Positions 1-10,747 of a DNA stretch of 64,000 nucleotides are shown here, in pieces. The stretch covers positions 83,066,992-83,130,991 of the forward strand of contig NC_079498.1 in assembly GCF_030052815.1 (NCBI RefSeq), written 5' to 3'. The DNA is from Hevea brasiliensis. Its lineage: Eukaryota; Streptophyta; Magnoliopsida; Malpighiales; Euphorbiaceae. The notes beneath the pieces are model-generated. The model saw only the letters and a list, made by a program, of their open reading frames with translations. It was not told where the DNA came from and made no database searches. Made by a program: the position numbers and the translations under genes. Within the stretch, counting starts at the first letter, position 1. Each line of letters starts with the position of its first letter.

Positions 1-480
1 AGGGGTTCTAGATAGGGCCAGTCTAGTACATCGGCTACTGATAGTAAGAAACCCAAGGGGTCTCAGGGTCAGACCCAAGGCCGAGGCCAGAGGTAGAGAT
101 CCTAGTTTACTCTGAGAAGAGGAGGTCAATCGAGTGCATTAGTTGGTAGTTCTCCAGGTACTACAGCATAGGGATTAGCCCCAGTGCTGTTATGTATACA
201 TTGTGGGAGGAGCCAACAAAGAGAGTGCGGATTGTTAACTGGGGGATACTTTAGATGTGGATCTACATATTATTTCTTATGAGATTATTCACAGAGGAGT
301 GCTCCCACTGCTTTACCACAAACTGAGAGGTCTACCCAAGCAGCACAGAGGGGTAAAAGGCCTGCGAGGCCTGAGACAGCTGGTACATCATAAAGACCTA
401 TTTTAGAGACTGTTGAGAAGTAGGAGGCCAAAGTAGCACCTTGTGCTTATGCTTTGATAGCTTAGGAGGAGCCAGATCCG
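1..480 (+). pseudogene. RE1 gag C-terminus with degenerate zinc knuckle
   Basis: This is the 3' part of the nucleocapsid region of a Ty3/gypsy gag-pol polyprotein, read in frame 1; the upstream gag and 5' LTR are outside the window. Around 190-290 the frame reads CIHCGR and then FRCGSTYYF, matching the CPHC and CxxCGSTEH positions of the knuckle in RE3 (33570-33670). The first Cys of the second motif is Phe, the His is lost, and a TGA follows, so zinc binding is unlikely. More in-frame stops occur near 390-470. It leads directly into the protease in the same frame, so decay here is by nonsense changes and not by indels. Confidence 0.7.
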
Positions 481-846
481 GAAAACATCATTCGGGGTAC
501 CTTTTCTCTTTATGACATGTCTGTTTATGCTTTGATAGATCTTGGTTCCACTCACTCATATATGTGCATTACACCATCAGTTGGTAGAAGGGTACAGATA
601 GAGGAGCTAGAGGAGGACATATTAATCACTAACCCTTTAGGCCATAGTGTCATAATGAAGAAGGTCTATAAGGGTTGTCCTCTGAGGATACAAGGATATG
701 AGTTTCCAGCTAACTTGATCGAGCTACCATTCCATCAATTTGATGTGATACTGGGTATGGATTGGTTATCACGTTATCAGGCTCTGGTAGATTATCAGCT
801 GAAGAGGATTACATTATAGATAACAGATGGGGATGATATTATAGTT
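481..846 (+). pseudogene. RE1 retropepsin-like protease
   Basis: Aspartic protease domain of the polyprotein, expected to cleave gag-pol inside the particle. The frame contains ALIDLGSTHSYM (from about 526), the equivalent of ALVDPGSTHSYI in RE3, so the catalytic Asp is kept but the next residue is Leu. The downstream block with VILGMDWLSRYQ is the conserved second half of plant Ty3 proteases. An in-frame TAG at 817-819 ends the open stretch, and the same frame continues afterwards into the connector and RT. The ATG at 517 is an internal Met and not a real start. Confidence 0.8.
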
Positions 847-1365
847 GTGGGTGAAGAAACACATTGTCTTTCTACTATCATATTAGCCACAGCAGCTAAG
901 AGATTGATAAGGAAGGGCTGTGAGGCTTTCCTAGCACATGTGGTTGACACCAGGAAGACTAGCCCGAGTTTACAAGACATCCCCACTATATGTGATTTTT
1001 CAGATGTATTTTTGGACGAGTTGTCGAGTTTGCCACCTGAGAGAGAGGTGGAGTTTGCTATAGAAGTTATGCCAGGTACTGCGCCGACTTCCATTGCTCC
1101 ATATAAGATGGCACCCATTGAACTGAGAGAGTTGAAAGTTCAGTTACAGTAGTTACTGGATAAGGGTTTCATACGCCTCAGTGTGTCACCATGGGGAGCA
1201 CTAGTGCTATCTGTGAAGAAGAAGGACGGTACACTTCAGCTTTGTATAGATTATCGGTAGCTGAATAAGATAACTGTTAAGAAAAAATACCCTTTACCAT
1301 AGATAGATGATTTGTTTGATCAACTAAAGGGAGCTGGTGTATTCTCCAAGATAGATCTCAGATCA
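847..1365 (+). pseudogene. RE1 reverse transcriptase, N-terminal part
   Basis: Protease-RT connector and the first part of RT. Recognisable blocks are [35 protein letters not shown] and the FSKIDLRS block that ends at the break. In-frame TAG codons are at 1150-1152, in the CIDYR-LN block (where relatives have CAG) and in the PLP-IDDLF block. The frame is cut after the codon for FSKIDLRS at 1365 by insertion of RE2 and continues without loss at 13707 (SYHQVRVKE). RE1 RT was therefore contiguous before RE2 arrived. Confidence 0.85.
1361..1365. other. Target site duplication of RE2 (left), GATCA
   Basis: GATCA directly precedes the TGTCAC terminus of RE2 and recurs at 13702-13706 right after the TTACA terminus. 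Removing RE2 plus one copy restores the RT frame of RE1. Confidence 0.95.
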
Positions 1366-2081
1366 TGTCACACCTTACCCCACTGTAAGGCATAATATGA
1401 TCCCGTAGAATACCTAATGAACTACCGAACTTCACCTACCGATAACTCATTAAGTACCCTACAAAGGATTTTAAAACAATTTCCTTATTTTTTGATAAGT
1501 GGTGAGCATTTTCTAATAAGTATTTAAAACATGTAATTAAGTGAAAAGCTAGTTGGAAATTTTGACCCATTTTATTTTTCCACAAATTTTATAAAAATTT
1601 TGACAGAGTTCTGTCTGTATTTTGAGAAACCAGTTCTTCAAATACCTATAAAAAGCACTTCTAAAAATTTTTCTCAATAACTGTTTCAATTTCATACTCA
1701 ATCTCAATCAATTTCTCAACACATTTATCAACTTTCAAATTTCAAATCCACTATCCAATGATCATCAAAATACTAACAATCCATTTCATTCAATTTAAAT
1801 AAAATAGTTCCATTCATATTTCATTAGAGACAAAACAATATAGATACATCATCACAAAATTTACATTAAGAGAATTTCAAACTACTATATATATTACAAC
1901 TTTATACAAATTTTATACAAACTGCTCAAGACCCATTTTTGCATGTCCATACATTTATGTGCAATATATACATCAAAAGAAATATTTACAATTAGGATAT
2001 AAATTATACCCGATAGCTTCAAAACAGGAAGATCCTCAATCCTTAGCAGCTCAGTCTGCTGCTCTTCTAGTCTCTGTATCT

Positions 2082-2121
2082 GCGACAGCAATAGAAGCTA
2101 TCACTGAGTACTAGGACTCAG
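2082..2121 (-). other. Paired LTR hairpins, RE2 left
   Basis: In the element strand, CTGAGT pairs with ACTCAG (plus-strand 2104-2121) next to a second stem whose arms are 2082-2089 and 2097-2104. This is the same place in the LTR as the stems in the other LTRs, but with a different stem sequence. Confidence 0.7.
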
Positions 2122-4199
2122 TGGTGCACAACATACTAAAATAATCTTTATGCAAAACTTAAATCACATTTATTCAAAAATTTGGCTGAACATGAGAATT
2201 AAGTACAAATCATGCATTATGAGATTTTAAATGCAAACCAAGTTCATTTCAAAGTATCAAAACACATTTCATAAAACCCACAGTTAGATCATGCCATTCG
2301 AAACAAATATAATCTCAATAGCTAGAGGCTAAAGAGAAATCACATCACAAGGCTAGCTAGCTCAAATATATGGATATCCATTCACATCCTCTTCTACTGG
2401 CACACCTCAACACTTCTCTAGAGAAGGAATCAAAATTTGAAACTAATTACCCCCACTAGTCATGCTAGTGAGGTGTTCAAATATATGGTCATGATACTGT
2501 GGTTTCAAAACTTATCTTAACAATTTACTAAACATTGTCATTTCAAATATACACAATAACTTTCACAATTTAAATCAAAACATTATAAATAAGGTCACAA
2601 TACTTTCAACAATTCAAAGCAACAGTAAAATGCATATTTCATTCACTTAATCAATGAATTTTTAAAGCATAGTGATGTTATGCACAAACCTCAAACGAGT
2701 CGCCTGTTGGCCTTGACTCGACTCCTCGAGTTTTGTCCCGGTATTCTTTTCCACTGAAACATACAATTTCATAGTGTTTCAGTACCATAACTTAGCATAA
2801 CTCCAATAATAAATTTAACTTCACTTTTACCTAGCTCTAACGTGCTAAATTCGACGTTCTTGAAATTTTGTGTTTCGGGTTACTATTTACTGTACTATTC
2901 AAGTCAAATTATTGACTTTCTAAGGCTTAATAGGTATGGGAATTCCAACTTCACCCACATACCACATTTTGGTAACTAAACTTGTTGGTTTTGGTCATTT
3001 TCTCAAAACTTAGGCCTTTTAGGCAAAATTGCCAAATTTTCAATTTTGGTGTTCCTAATTGTACTGTTACATTGGTCGATTTACTGTCGGAATTTGGCAA
3101 AACTTTCTTCATAGAAAATGTTCCTTATTGTCTTAAGTTTATTCTCCTTTTTGAATCACCCCAATTGTAGTTTTGTAGCTCAATTTATAAGCAAATTATG
3201 TTTACTGTTCATGCTACAGAATTTTATTCTGGCAGATTATTGATTCCAACTTCGTTCAGCAATTTGATCAAGTTCGGTCCATAATTTGGTCTAATTCTTA
3301 TCATATGAAATGTTCTACTATGTCTTAGGTTTCCATCGGTTCAAGAATCGCCTAAATTGGAGTTTTCTAGAGAGAGTTATAGCCATTGAAACTTTACTGT
3401 TCATATGGCAATCTGCAGTTCTGCAGATTCAGGTCACCAAATTTGCTCAGTATTTTGATTGGGCTAATGGCATAATTTAGGTTGGTGTTCTTCATAAAAG
3501 TTTTAGATCTATATTTTATCTAATTACTGGTAAAATTTCAGGTCATTTTGACCTGCCTAGCTCGAGTTATGACTAAATGAACAAATACTGTTCATTTGGT
3601 CAGTTTGTGCAGAGGCAGCCTGCAATTTTCCGACTTCGGCCACTTTGTTCACTAGGTTTTAGTCACTTTTTGAGCAGGCTTCCTAAATGAAAATTGTGTC
3701 ATTTAGTGCCTATTTTCATCCCCAATTGGTCCCATATCCATTGGACTTGTAAAATTTCATTTTTGGTCCCTCAAAGTTGACTTTTGGTCATGGTGCATAC
3801 CCAATCCGAATTTGACTTTATTTCCAACCATTCCAACACAACTCATTTGGTCACAAATGACCATTTTTCACTTCAAATTAGGTCAAAGACATCATTTACT
3901 CATTTCTCACATTTTTGGTTCATAAACCCTAATGTCCAAACCCTAATGTCCAAACTAGATTCACACTAATTTTTGCATTTACTTGATTCAATGCCTTTAA
4001 CCATAGTCATTCAACTAACTAAAGTTTATATACCCCTTTCAAACCATTCAATTCATGCAAATCATCCTCATAACCAAGCTGGCCTAAAATCATTTTAGTC
4101 CCTCTACATTAAAATTTTTCATGTTTTTATGCAATAAAAATCTTGTTTAACCACAATTTTATACTAAAAATTCAATTCAAATTCAAATTAAAAGAGGAA

Positions 4200-4205
4200 A
4201 CTTAC
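4200..4205 (-). promoter_or_regulatory. Candidate 5' splice site in RE2 3' LTR
   Basis: AAG|GTAAGT on the element strand, 883 bp from the LTR start, at the position conserved in the other LTRs of the window. Confidence 0.5.
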
Positions 4206-5088
4206 CTTAATTGAAGCTTTTTCAATCTCCCTCAAATCTTCAAATTCTTTTAATTTCTTGCTCCAACTCTTCTTCTTGAGGGTCAATTTAATGGTTTCTA
4301 TAATTATTCTCAAGGATTAGGGGGTGAAATCTAAAGTTTAGGAAGCTTAAATCTAAGTTTTAATGGTGGAACAAAATAAGAAGAGAGGGAGAGGAGAGAG
4401 CTACGGGAATAAGAAAAAGAAGAAGTGAAAAAAAATCTTTTTGAATTTTTGTTTTTATGCCCATAATTGACTTGGTCAAAAAAGGTTGAAAAATTAGAAT
4501 TAATTTTGACATCTTATATGATGTCATCATCATGATGTAATAAGTATCATTTTTATTCTTTTTCTTTTTCTTTAATTCTTCAATAGTTTTTTTATTTAAT
4601 TCTTGATCCCGAAATTTTATTTTCTCCGATTTTATTTGACAGTTAGGTCAGGAGTCAGCTCTCGGGGTCAATTGACCAAATTGCCCCTCGCTAGTTCATC
4701 CCGATTTGCAAATAATTCAATATTTTCTTCGGCTCCCTGACCTAATTATTTGACTGACTTAACAGTCCTTTTTCGTGATTTTCTCTTTTCCACTGTGTTT
4801 ATAATGGTCCTAAGGACCGCGGCGTCACATTTTACGGTTCGAAATTTGAGTTTAAAATGACTTCGCAGTCGTTCCCGAGAAGGTCACCCATCGCTGTGAC
4901 TCTCGGCTCGTTTAACCTCTTATGTTCTATTTTTCTTATTTATACTTAACTAATTGAACATTACTAATTATTTGTGTTTATGGCTTCTCTAATTGACTTA
5001 AGTGTGGTTCTAATCCCTTTAATTGTCCGAACCGACACCGGTCACTGGAATAATGAAATATACCAGGCTATACAAATGGGTGGTTACA

Positions 5089-5126
5089 ATTTTCCCCCCC
5101 TTAAAATAAATTTCGTCACGAAATTT
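5089..5126 (-). other. RE2 polypurine tract and adjacent palindrome
   Basis: On the element strand a purine run with seven G residues (complement of 5089-5102) directly abuts the 3' LTR and should prime plus-strand synthesis. Just upstream, AAATTTCG (5108-5115) pairs perfectly with CGAAATTT (5119-5126) around a 3-nt loop. Confidence 0.85.
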
Positions 5127-5149
5127 TACCTGGTATCAATCTCTGAACA

Positions 5150-5930
5150 GCTGTGGGTGCTGTCTCCTCATGTACTCCTCTCGTTCCCAAGTAGCCTCCT
5201 AGCCCGAATGATGGTTCCACAACACTTTCACCAACGGTATCTGCTTGTTTCGTAGCTGATTCACCTCATAAGCCAGAATCTCTATGGGTTTTTCTTCATA
5301 TGTGAGGTCTGGATTCACTTCAATTTCCTCTACTGGTAGTACATGAGATGGGTCCGATTGGTACCTCCTCAACATAGAAACATGGAAAACATTATGTATC
5401 TTCTCCAACTCTGGAGGTAGTGCCAACCGATATGCTAAAGGACCCACTCTTTCCAGAACCTCATATGGCCCAATGAAACGAGGACTCAGTTTCCCCTTTC
5501 TGCCGAATCTCATAATTCTCTTCCAAGGAGAAACCTTGAGGAAAACTTTCTCACCCACTACATACTCAATATCCCTTCTTTTCAGATCAATGTAGGACTT
5601 CTGACGGTCTGATACAGTTTTAAGTCGATCTCGAATCACCCTGATTTTCTCTTCAGTTTGTTGAATAATTTTGGGTCCAATCATCTTTCTTTCACCCACG
5701 TCATCCCAACACAAAGGGGTTCTACATTTTTTGCCATACAAAGCTTCATATGGAGGCATCCCAATGCTTGATTGGTAGCTGTTGTTGTAAGCAAACTCAA
5801 TCAAAGGCAAGTGTGTATCCCAACTGCCCTCAAACTCAATCACACAAGCCCGTAGCATGTCCTCTAAGATCTGAATTACCCTCTCAGACTGGCCATCTGT
5901 CTGTGAATGGAATGCAGTACTGAAGTTCAA
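5150..5930 (-). pseudogene. RE2 integrase C-terminal half plus chromodomain
   Basis: The open part (5199-5930) begins at the last part of the integrase core, with [10 protein letters not shown] carrying the catalytic Glu and [12 protein letters not shown]. It then has the GPY/F-like block (KLSPRFIGPYEVLERVG), HNVFHVSMLRRY, and a C-terminal chromodomain with IEILAYEV and LVKVLWNHHSG. A TAG (CAG in relatives) interrupts the chromodomain before EATWE; the frame then runs to HPQLFRD and a TGA near 5150. No intron lies at the site that is interrupted in RE1 and RE5 (boundary 5870/5871). Role by family: integration and targeting to heterochromatin. Confidence 0.88.
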
Positions 5931-6512
5931 TCTAGTTCCTAGGGCTCTCTGAAGATTACCCTAGAATCTAGAAGTGAACCTAGGATCTCTGTCTGACACG
6001 ATGGATACTGGCACTCCATGCAGTCTCACAATCTCATCAATGTACAACTTGGCCAATCTTTCTAAACTGTAGTCCATCCGGACTGGCAGAAAATGAGCAG
6101 ACTTGGTCAGTCTGTCAATAATGACCCAAATCGCATCATGACTCTTCTATGTCCTCGGAAGTCCCATCACAAAATCCATCATCATTCTCTCCCATTTCCA
6201 TTCTGGTACTGGTAGTGGATGTAACAACCCAGTAAGTACTTGATGCTCTGCCTTCACTTGCTGACAAGTTAGGCATTTGGATACAAACTCTGCCACATCT
6301 CTTTTCATACCCATCCACCAGTAATGCTCCTTTAGCCCTCTATACATTTTTGTGCCACCAGGGTGCATGGCAAAAGGAGACTCATGTGCTTCCTTCAAAA
6401 TGATCTTCCTCAATTCAACATCATTAGGAATGCATATTATGCCCTGGTGTAGCAGTAGACCATCATCTCTGATTGAGAATTCTGGTTTCTTGCCCTGCTG
6501 GACTTCTTCCAA
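5931..6512 (-). pseudogene. RE2 integrase HHCC domain and core start
   Basis: The N-terminal zinc-binding module is visible: EAHESPFAMHPG gives the two His, and [12 protein letters not shown] gives the two Cys. The first catalytic Asp lies in MMMDFVMGLP. The open part (6147-6512) ends at a stop near 6146, and 5931-6146 remains recognisable in the same frame as core sequence ([17 protein letters not shown] and [14 protein letters not shown] segments on the minus strand) with stops. The frame matches both RNase H upstream and the C-terminal half downstream. Confidence 0.85.
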
Positions 6513-7125
6513 CAGCTTCTAATACTTCTGATCATTCTAAGCAGCCATTCTAATCTGATCAATCAACACTGGCTGTACATGCCATGCAACTGCTGTCTGC
6601 CCATCATCATTAATCTCTAAGCTGGCATGTAATGATCTCAACTCATGTACTAAAGACAAAGGAGTAACCCGTAGACTTGCCATAGTCTTGCGACTTAAGG
6701 CGTCAGCCACAACATTAGCTTTCCCTGGCTGATAGTCTATCAGACAATCATAGTCTTTTATCAACTCTAACCATCTCCTCTGTCTCAAATTCAGCTCTTT
6801 CTGGGTGCCCAAATACTTCAAACTCTTATGATCTGTGTAAATGTAACACTTCTCTCCATACAAATAATGTCTCCAGATCTTAAGAGCAAACACAATAGCT
6901 GCAAGCTCAAAAATCATGTGTCGGATAATTCCTCTCATGCGGTTTTAGCTGGCGTGATGCATAGGCAATGACATTTCGATCTTGCATCAACACACAGCCT
7001 AACCCATTATGAGAAGCATCACTATATACTGTATATTCGTTACCCGGAGTAGGTAAAGTCAGGACTGGAGCTTCAGTCAAACATCTCTTCAATTCATCAA
7101 AACTCTACTGGCATTTGTCCATCCA
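6513..7125 (-). pseudogene. RE2 RNase H domain, frameshifted
   Basis: Ty3-type RNase H that degrades the RNA of the RNA:DNA hybrid. The first part (6907-7092) contains [16 protein letters not shown] with the first catalytic Asp and ends after YPTHDF. The second part (6537-6938) contains [18 protein letters not shown] with the catalytic Glu, [11 protein letters not shown] with the next Asp, and VVADALSRK. The two parts are in different frames: one extra T near 6930 turns the GAT-TTG-GAG context of relatives into an early TGA. Confidence 0.87.
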
Positions 7126-7857
7126 CTAAAATTTTACATCTTTTCTAAGCAGCTTGGTCAATGGAGATGCCAACATGGAGAATCCTTTCACAAATCTATG
7201 GTAGTATCCAGCTAAACCCAGAAAACTACGAATTTCTGTGACATTTCTGGGTGGCCTCCAATTAAGGACAGCTTCTATCTTACTTGGATCTACCTTGATG
7301 CCCTCTTCTGATACTATGTGCCCCAAAAAGGATATCTCCTTTAGCCAAAATTCACATTTCGACAATTTGGCATATAGCTGTTTCTCCCTCAAAGTCTGCA
7401 GTACAATCCACAGATGTCTATCATGCTCTTCTGCATTCCTCGAATAGACCAATATATCATCTATGAATACCACAACAAACTGGTTGAGGTATGGTCTGAA
7501 GATAGTGTTCATCAGATCCATAAAAGCAGCCGGGGCATTAGTTAACCCGAATGGCATAACCAAAAACTCATAATGGCCATAATAGGTTCTGAAGGCAGTT
7601 TTGGCAATACTCTGCTCTTGTACTTTCAACTGATAATAACTTGATCTCAAGTCAATTTTGGAGAACACAGCTGCACCCCTCAACTGATCAAACAAGTCAT
7701 CAATGCGGGGCAATGGATATCTATTCTTTATTGTCACCTTATTCAACTGCCGATAATCAATGCATAACTGGAGAGTGCCATCCTTCTTCTTTACAAACAA
7801 TACTGGCGCTCCCCAAGGTGACACACTAGGGCGGATAAAGCCCTTGTCAAGCAGTTC
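7126..7857 (-). pseudogene. RE2 reverse transcriptase
   Basis: The largest open block of RE2 (232 codons, 7126-7824) covers most of the palm and connection: [42 protein letters not shown], the FIDD catalytic pair in [12 protein letters not shown], and [19 protein letters not shown]. The Trp codon in CEFW is intact, whereas RE1 and RE3 have TAG there. The upstream side is closed by a stop just above 7824, and the frame matches the connector at 7858-8103. Confidence 0.92.
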
Positions 7858-8552
7858 TTACAACTGCACTTTCAACTCTTTCAATTCTGCAGGTGCCATT
7901 CTATATGGTGTTATGGAGATTGGATCCATACCAGGCATAACATCAATCTCAAACTGCACCTCTCTTTCTAGAGGTAATCCTGGCAATTCATCAGGAAACA
8001 CATCCGGGAAGTCACATATAGTAGGGATGTCCCTCAATGCTGGACTACCCACTTGGGTGTCTATCACATGTGCCAAGTACGTGTCACACCCTTTCCTAAT
8101 CATATTTCTGGCCAGTGCAGCTAAAATGATGTTGATGGCAGTAAATGCCTCTCCCCATGTATTACCACATCACCATACAAAGGGAGACCAAAAGTGACTG
8201 TCTTCAGTCTACAGTCAATCATAGCATGATGCCTGGCTAACCAATCTATGCCCAAGATGATATCATACTCTCTGAAGGGCATTTCAATCAAGTCTGACAG
8301 GAAAACATGTCCTTGGATCACCAAAGGACAGTTTCTATAAATTTTGTTGACCCGGACCTCTTGTCCTAACGGACTAGTTACTAGCACTTCAAAACCCATT
8401 TGCACACATGGAACAGCAAGTGAACTGACTATGCTAGCACTAACATATGAATGGGTTGAACCCGGATCAAACAATACAAATACTTCTTGATCAGAGATAG
8501 AGAATGTACCAGCTACCACATCAGAAGTCTCAACCTCTTCTCGCTGTCTCAT
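7858..8552 (-). pseudogene. RE2 protease and protease-RT connector
   Basis: Protease part 8121-8552 has VLFDPGSTHSYVSAS (active-site Asp present) and IILGIDWLARHHAMID. It ends in a frameshift near 8130-8150. The connector 7858-8103 (MIRKGCDTYLAHVIDTQ, LPLEREVQFEIDVMPG) is in the RT frame. The DPG triplet in place of DSG or DTG is shared by the intact-looking copy in RE3, so it is a family trait and not damage. Confidence 0.87.
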
Positions 8553-8699
8553 TGTGTAGATTCTGGTTGAAGCACTTCCTTGTCCCGACTGACCAACTGT
8601 GTCCTGACTGCCTGAAGCAGTGCCTCTACCTCTGCCTCTACCTCTGCCTCTTCCTCTGCCAACTGACTATGAACCTCTGGGAGCAAGACTCTGAATAGA

Positions 8700-8880
8700 T
8701 CCCTCGGCAGTAGTAGGAGCTAGACCAAATCTTGAAGACGGAGCACTAGTGCAGTCTCTTGCTAAATGACCCTTGCCTCCACAGTTAAAGTAGGCTCCAG
8801 TGGCCCAATAACACTCTCCCCCATGAATCTTGCCACAAGTCTCACAGGGCGGCGTAATGTGAACCCTCGCCGATCACGAC
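8700..8880 (-). pseudogene. RE2 gag zinc knuckle with lost Cys ligand
   Basis: The minus strand encodes CETCGKIHGGEC followed by YFNCGGKGHLARDC. The second motif is a CCHC knuckle for RNA packaging, but its first Cys reads Tyr (TAC, complement of 8790-8792; one G-to-A change from TGC). A frameshift near 8870 separates it from the gag frame. Ser/Gly-rich low-complexity sequence lies towards the protease. Confidence 0.75.
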
Positions 8881-9804
8881 TGACCTAGGGCGTCTCTGTC
8901 CGGAGAATTGGCCCCTACCAAATCTTCCACCTCGACCCCTGCTGGATCCACTAAACTTCTTTCTCTTTCCAGAGGTAGCACCAGAACTCTGTTCAACTGA
9001 TTTTTCCCCCTTCTCTTTTTCTGATTTCTCAGCTTTTTCTGATTTTTCTTTCACTGGGGTTGCTTCTGATTCAATTCTCTCTAGTTCAAGTGCTTGAGAC
9101 ATAAGCTCTGAGAAGTTGCTGTGTCAAAATCCCACAACTTGCATCCTTATGTTGGGCTTCAAACCCGTCTCAAACCTCTTGCACCTTGCCTTGCTAGTAG
9201 TAAGGAGACTCCCTGCATAGTGACTCAGGCGGGAGAACTCCCTCTCATACTCTGCCACTGATCGATTTCCTTGTTTCAAACTCAAAAATTCTTGCAGTTT
9301 CTGATCAACATATGCATCTGGGATGTATTTCATTCAACTCTCCGATGAAGTCATCCTGTGTCAAGACCGTGGTTCAACCAAGCTATGGGGGATGGTCTTC
9401 CACCAATCATACGCATCCCCTTGCAGTAGCGACACAGAGTATTCAAACTTCAGTTCATCTTGGCAGTGTAGCTTCTTAAATACTCTGTCCATTCTTTTAA
9501 GCCATTGCTCTGCCTCCAAAGGGTCCACTGTACCCTTAAATTCTGCAGCCCCATACTTCAATAACTTATCATACTGTCTAGCTGGAGGCAGTGGTTGTGC
9601 CACATGTGGTTGGGGTGGAGCTTGAACAGGCATACCCCCAGCCATTTGTTGAAACATTGCCGCCATCTGCTGTGCGAACTGTGCAGGAAATTGCGGCATT
9701 TGAGGGGCTAGTGCTACGGATCCACTGACATTCGGTAAAGCTGGGGCTTCCCCTTGTGCCTCAGCTTCAACAAACTGCTCAACTGAGCGATCCCCTTCTT
9801 CCAT
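8842..9804 (-). pseudogene. RE2 gag capsid region
   Basis: The start ATG is at complement 9802-9804. The first 147 codons have a Gln/Pro/Met-rich N-terminus, then the retrotransposon gag core: EAEQWLKRMDRVFKKLHC and SVSLLQGDAYDWWKTIP. The core continues in the same frame at 9124-9333 (LQEFLSLKQGNRSVAEYERE, then RFETGLKPNIRMQV) and in a Lys/Glu/Ser-rich linker with an Arg/Gly-rich tail (8842-9102). Stops at about 9360 and 9123 interrupt it. Gag forms the particle shell. It is only distantly alike RE3 gag. Confidence 0.88.
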
Positions 9805-9827
9805 TTCAATCTGAAGTAGGGTATCAC

Positions 9828-9830
9828 CTG
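9828..9830 (-). promoter_or_regulatory. Candidate 3' splice site before RE2 gag
   Basis: On the element strand TTATTCAG|GT lies about 25 nt upstream of the gag ATG. It could join with the LTR donor at complement 12814-12819. Inferred from position and motif only. Confidence 0.35.
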
Positions 9831-9971
9831 AATAAATAACACATGGAGATTTCGCTCCGTTAGTTCATATTTATGATGTAATGCACTGTATGTAACAAAA
9901 ATGGACATTGAGCAGTTGTACTTAACAAAGAAAAGACACAAATTCACAATTTAAAACATACTTCAAAACAG

Positions 9972-9983
9972 GCTCTGATACCA
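9972..9983 (-). other. RE2 primer binding site
   Basis: The element strand reads TGGTATCAGAGC, complementary to the 3' end of initiator tRNA-Met, 8 nt inside the 5' LTR boundary at 9992. It marks the start of minus-strand synthesis. Confidence 0.93.
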
Positions 9984-10707
9984 CTAAAACATGTCACACC
10001 TTACCCCACTGTAAGGCATAACATGATCCCGTAGAATACCTAATGAACTACCGAACTTCACCTACCGATAACTCATTAAGTATCCTACAAGGGATTTTAA
10101 AACAATTTCCTTATTTTTTGATAAGTGGTGAGCATTTTCTAATAAGTATTTAAAATATGTAATTAAGTGGAAAGCTAGTTGGAAATTTTCACCCATTTTA
10201 TTTTTCCACAAATTTTATAAAAATTTTAACAGAGTTCTGTCTGTATTTTGAGAAACCAGTTCTTCAAATACCTGTAAAAAGCACTTCTAAAAATTTTTCT
10301 CAACAACTGCTTCAATTTCATAGTCAATCTCAATCAATTTCTCAACACATTTATCAACTTTCAAATTTCAAATGCACTATCCAATGATCATCAAAATACT
10401 AACATTCCATTTCATTCAATTTAAATAAAATAGTTCCATTCATATTTCATTAGAGACAAAACAATTTCGATACATCATTACAAAATTTACATTAAGAGAA
10501 TTTCAAACTACTATATATATTACAACTTTATACAAATTTTATACAAACTGCTCAAGACCCATTTTTACATGTTCATACATTTATGTGCAATATATACATC
10601 AAAAGAAATATTTACAATTAAGGTATAAATTATACCCGATAGCTTCAAAATAGGAAGATCCTCAATCCTTAGCAGCTCAGTCTGCTGCTCTTCTAGTCTC
10701 TGTATCT

Positions 10708-10747
10708 GCGACAGCAATAGAAGCTATCGCTGAGTACTAGGACTCAG
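10708..10747 (-). other. Paired LTR hairpins, RE2 right
   Basis: The element strand forms CTGAGT/ACTCAG and next to it GCGATAGC/GCTGTCGC (complement of 10708-10715 and 10723-10730), an 8-bp stem with one wobble pair. Confidence 0.7.

Larger units (their letters stand above)
1366..5088 (-). repeat. RE2 3' LTR (left copy)
   Basis: A 3723-bp LTR from TGTCAC to GTTACA on the plus strand. It is nearly colinear with 9992-13701 and differs by scattered substitutions and small indels. It holds the paired hairpins (2082-2121) and the donor-like site (4200-4205). Short ORFs inside, such as 3784-3969, recur in the other LTR only because the LTRs are copies; I see no gene here. Confidence 0.93.

Noticed and set aside
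3784..3969. ORF repeated at 12411-12614
   Set aside because: Same place in the two RE2 LTRs; lies antisense to element coding and shows no family features.
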